Source: Bacteroidota bacterium
GTDB taxonomy: Bacteria > Bacteroidota > Bacteroidia > 2-12-FULL-35-15
Length of the DNA stretch: 9,044 nt
NCBI GenBank assembly: GCA_023251855.1
Contig: JAHEYA010000066.1
Coordinates: 1 to 9,044 of the forward strand
Reading direction: 5' to 3'
Shown: one piece after another, positions 7,389 through 9,044 of the stretch
How positions within the stretch are numbered: position 1 is the stretch's first letter
Layout of the letters: every line of letters starts with the position of its first letter
Made by a program: the position numbers and the translations under genes
Notes under the pieces: generated by a model
Databases searched by the model: none
What the model saw: the letters and a program-made list of their open reading frames with translations, nothing else
Told to the model about the DNA's origin: nothing

Positions 7389-7458
7389 ACCAAATTTTAA
7401 TCAAATTATTTCAACAGCTTTCAGATATGATTTTTCTAAAAAAACTTTTATAGGTTGA

Positions 7459-7489
7459 CAAGATACAATAAAAATAAGGAAATTTCAAA
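7459..7489 (-). promoter_or_regulatory. Candidate promoter for the sugar-phosphate transferase gene
   Basis: Read on the minus strand, TTTG (7489-7486) is followed after 20 bases by TATCTTG (7465-7459). This approximates the Bacteroidota TTTG-N17-23-TAnnTTTG pattern with one T missing from the -7 box. It lies in the 116-base gap upstream of the gene and would give a leader of roughly 60 bases. The gap holds no other feature I can support, and AT-rich DNA makes chance matches likely. Confidence 0.3.
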
Positions 7490-7504
7490 CAAGGAAAAAT
7501 AATT

Positions 7505-8581
7505 TCATAGATTGATCAAAAAGTGCATAGTGTCAATACTGTCAGCATAATCAGTCAGTTTGGGACATTGAGTTTCACCAAACGCTGTTAAGTTTTCAAT
7601 TTTAAGCTTCAAACTGGTGGATGAAACGATACATTGTATTTGTTCTGTATCATTTTCAAGTTTTTTCATTAGGAGTGGTATTGAATCATAAAATTCATAA
7701 AATAACACACCAATAGGTGAAGAATATGATTCGTCTTCTTTCAACAATAAAAAATTATTATCTAATAAAGATGGATGATTACTCATCAGATACAAGGTTC
7801 TGTTGTATTCATAATTATTGCAATATTTATTATTGTGTATTACATTTTGAAAATCGAAAATGGATTCATAAAATAGTTTAAAATCATATTCTTTGGGAAC
7901 AAATAATTTGGAAACATTACGACAGCCCAATCCGAAATATTGAAAAATATCTTTTCCCAACAGACCAAGTTCATTCGTGCTTTCCTTGCCAGATAGTATA
8001 GCAACTGAATTTCTATTTTTTCGGATTATATGTGGATATTTCCCAAAGTAATATTGGAAATAACGAGCTGTATTATCACTGCCTGTTGCAATCACAGCAT
8101 CGATATTTTTTATCTGACCCTCTGTAAATTCAATGTATTCCGAAAATAGAGGTTCGATAGCAATTAATATTTTTGCTATAAATGGTAATAGCATTTTATC
8201 ATCTGATGATAGTTTTCCAATAAATTTATTTCCTGATAACAAAACACATAACATGTCATGAAAGCCCACCATTGGGATATTTCCTGCCATTATAACAGCT
8301 ACTTTTTTGGGTTTTTCATTTCTGGAAATTTCAGGATATGCAATGAGCCAGTTTTCTAGCTGTTCCGACTCTAAACAGTCTGCAATAGAAGCAATAGCAT
8401 TGCGAACATTGGTTTCTGTAAACCATCCGTTATGAAAATGAATGGATCGTACCAACTCATTAAACTCATCGTAGTATATTACATTTAGGGAGTTATCAGT
8501 TTGTTTTCTTTCATTCTCTGAAAATTGTTTTAAGAAAACACCGAGTGTAACAAAGGCTTTTATTTGGTGAGCAAGTATCAT
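7505..8581 (-). CDS. Acyl-CoA reductase (LuxC-like, aldehyde-dehydrogenase fold)
   Basis: A 358-residue protein of the LuxC acyl-CoA reductase family, which reduces activated fatty acids to aldehydes with a nicotinamide cofactor through an acyl-cysteine intermediate. KVAVIMAGNIPMVGFHD (93-109) is the conserved N-terminal core. IATGSDNTARYFQYYFG (164-180) and HIIRKNRNSVAIL (184-196) are family blocks of the nucleotide-binding domain. FGLGCRNVSK (216-225) places C220 as the likely nucleophile. FGETQCPKL (334-342) and DYADSIDTMHFL (344-355) form the conserved C-terminal signature. The start is fixed by an in-frame TAA at 8585-8587, one codon before the ATG. No luxA, luxB, luxD or luxE is in view, so bioluminescence is not implied. 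The physiological role in Bacteroidota is unclear to me. It is divergent to a ferredoxin gene, and its own promoter is not evident. Confidence 0.92.
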   Translation of the reverse strand: MILAHQIKAFVTLGVFLKQFSENERKQTDNSLNVIYYDEFNELVRSIHFHNGWFTETNVRNAIASIADCLESEQLENWLIAYPEISRNEKPKKVAVIMAGNIPMVGFHDMLCVLLSGNKFIGKLSSDDKMLLPFIAKILIAIEPLFSEYIEFTEGQIKNIDAVIATGSDNTARYFQYYFGKYPHIIRKNRNSVAILSGKESTNELGLLGKDIFQYFGLGCRNVSKLFVPKEYDFKLFYESIFDFQNVIHNNKYCNNYEYNRTLYLMSNHPSLLDNNFLLLKEDESYSSPIGVLFYEFYDSIPLLMKKLENDTEQIQCIVSSTSLKLKIENLTAFGETQCPKLTDYADSIDTMHFLINL

Positions 8582-8651
8582 TTTTTACAAATCTTAAACG
8601 ATTTCATTAATAATTGCTTTGTCGTATATTTGTATAATATTTTTGTAAAAA
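8582..8651. repeat. 10-bp inverted repeat spanning the divergent promoter region
   Basis: TTTTTACAAA (8582-8591) and TTTGTAAAAA (8642-8651) are perfect inverted copies 50 bases apart. The left arm abuts the reductase start codon. The right arm overlaps the ferredoxin candidate -7 box. Each gene therefore has TTTGTAAAAA on its coding strand shortly before its start. It could be an operator or simply paired promoter-like sequence, and chance in AT-rich DNA is possible. Confidence 0.35.
8614..8645 (+). promoter_or_regulatory. Candidate promoter(s) for the ferredoxin gene
   Basis: Two perfect TAnnTTTG -7 boxes lie here: TATATTTG (8625-8632) and TATTTTTG (8638-8645). The second has a TTG 21 bases upstream (8614-8616) and a TTTG 16 bases upstream (8618-8621), so it is the better supported. 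The implied leader is about 20-40 bases. The first box lacks a recognisable -33 element. The spacer is the 91-base divergent region shared with the acyl-CoA reductase gene. Confidence 0.5.
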
Positions 8652-8672
8652 TAATAAAAACCAAAGACTCTT

Positions 8673-9020
8673 ATGGCGATTAAAATAACTGACGAATGTA
8701 TCAACTGTGGAGCATGTGAGCCTGAATGTCCCAACAATGCGATATATGAAGGAGGTAATGAATGGCGTTTTTCTGATGGCACTTCTTTAAAGGGGATGTT
8801 TACTTCTAAAAGCGGACTTACTGTTGATGCGGATACACCGGAAACACCAGTTTCAATGGATCTTTATTATATTGTATCTGATAAATGCACCGAATGTGTT
8901 GGTTTTCATGATGAACCGCAATGTGCTGCTGTTTGCCCGGTTGATTGTTGTGTTGATGATGAAAATTGGCGCGAAAGCAAGGAAGAATTATTAGCAAAAA
9001 AGGCTACATTACACTTATAG
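8673..9020 (+). CDS. 2[4Fe-4S] ferredoxin, Alvin type
   Basis: A 115-residue soluble electron carrier with two predicted [4Fe-4S] clusters. The first motif is C9-x2-C12-x2-C15-x3-C19-P. The second is C72-x2-C75-x8-C84-x3-C88-P, whose eight-residue loop is the mark of ferredoxins like that of Allochromatium vinosum. By ferredoxin logic the first three cysteines of each motif plus the fourth of the other bind one cluster. The 52 residues between the motifs are longer than in short clostridial ferredoxins and include an acidic TVDADTPETP segment (50-59). Two further cysteines (C92, C93) follow the second motif. An in-frame TAA at 8655-8657 lies upstream and supports the start. It is divergent to the LuxC-like reductase. 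Low-potential electron transfer is well supported, but the redox partner is not known. Confidence 0.93.
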   Translation: MAIKITDECINCGACEPECPNNAIYEGGNEWRFSDGTSLKGMFTSKSGLTVDADTPETPVSMDLYYIVSDKCTECVGFHDEPQCAAVCPVDCCVDDENWRESKEELLAKKATLHL

Positions 9021-9044
9021 TGAACTCGAAAATGATGGTGAAAT

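Noticed and set aside
7198..7404. Minus-strand 68-codon frame starting at TTG, overlapping the 5' end of the sugar-phosphate transferase gene.
   Set aside because: It is an alternative frame of a well-supported gene whose own start is fixed by an upstream in-frame stop.
8594..8782. Minus-strand 62-codon frame over the divergent spacer and ferredoxin start.
   Set aside because: It runs antisense to the first cluster motif of a confident ferredoxin gene and crosses its promoter. No domain is seen.
9032..9044. ATGATGGTGAAAT after the ferredoxin stop could be the start of a downstream gene, possibly serC by remembered synteny.
   Set aside because: Only four codons are visible and no family motif can be seen, so it cannot be supported as a feature.

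Overview
The window looks like chromosomal DNA of a Bacteroidota bacterium (class uncertain). The evidence is AT-rich sequence with long A and T runs, start codons mostly without a Shine-Dalgarno sequence, several TAnnTTTG promoter elements of the Bacteroidota type, and a LuxC-like acyl-CoA reductase lying divergently beside an Alvin-type 2[4Fe-4S] ferredoxin, a pair I associate with this phylum from memory. No database was consulted.

Bases 1-5052 (+ strand) hold the tail of a surface-polysaccharide operon: a 5'-truncated family 2 glycosyltransferase, a SAM methyltransferase with an N-terminal zinc ribbon, two GT-B glycosyltransferases of family 4, and a Wzy/O-antigen-ligase membrane protein. 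The first four genes overlap at TAATG or ATGA junctions, and an 8-base gap precedes the fifth, so they are probably cotranscribed. The polymerase/ligase gene is split by a frameshift near base 4089. Bases 5124-6029 (+) encode a Wzz-type chain-length regulator behind its own candidate promoter. It converges, with 6 bases between the stops, on a minus-strand polyprenyl-phosphate sugar-1-phosphate transferase (6036-7388), the enzyme class that starts repeat-unit assembly.

Together these genes give most of a Wzy-dependent pathway. The sugar-phosphate transferase primes the lipid carrier, the three glycosyltransferases extend the unit, the methyltransferase may decorate or cap it, Wzy or a ligase polymerises or transfers it, and Wzz sets chain length. 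No flippase (Wzx) or sugar-nucleotide synthesis gene is visible; they would lie outside the window.

Bases 7505-9020 appear to leave the polysaccharide locus. A minus-strand acyl-CoA reductase and a plus-strand ferredoxin are divergently transcribed from a 91-base spacer that carries promoter elements and a 10-base inverted repeat. No rRNA, tRNA, CRISPR array, insertion sequence or transposase was recognised, and no gene-free stretch exceeds about 120 bases.

I found no convincing novel system. The most useful second looks are the frameshift in the polymerase/ligase gene, the reductase-ferredoxin pair, and a small in-frame tandem duplication in the methyltransferase.
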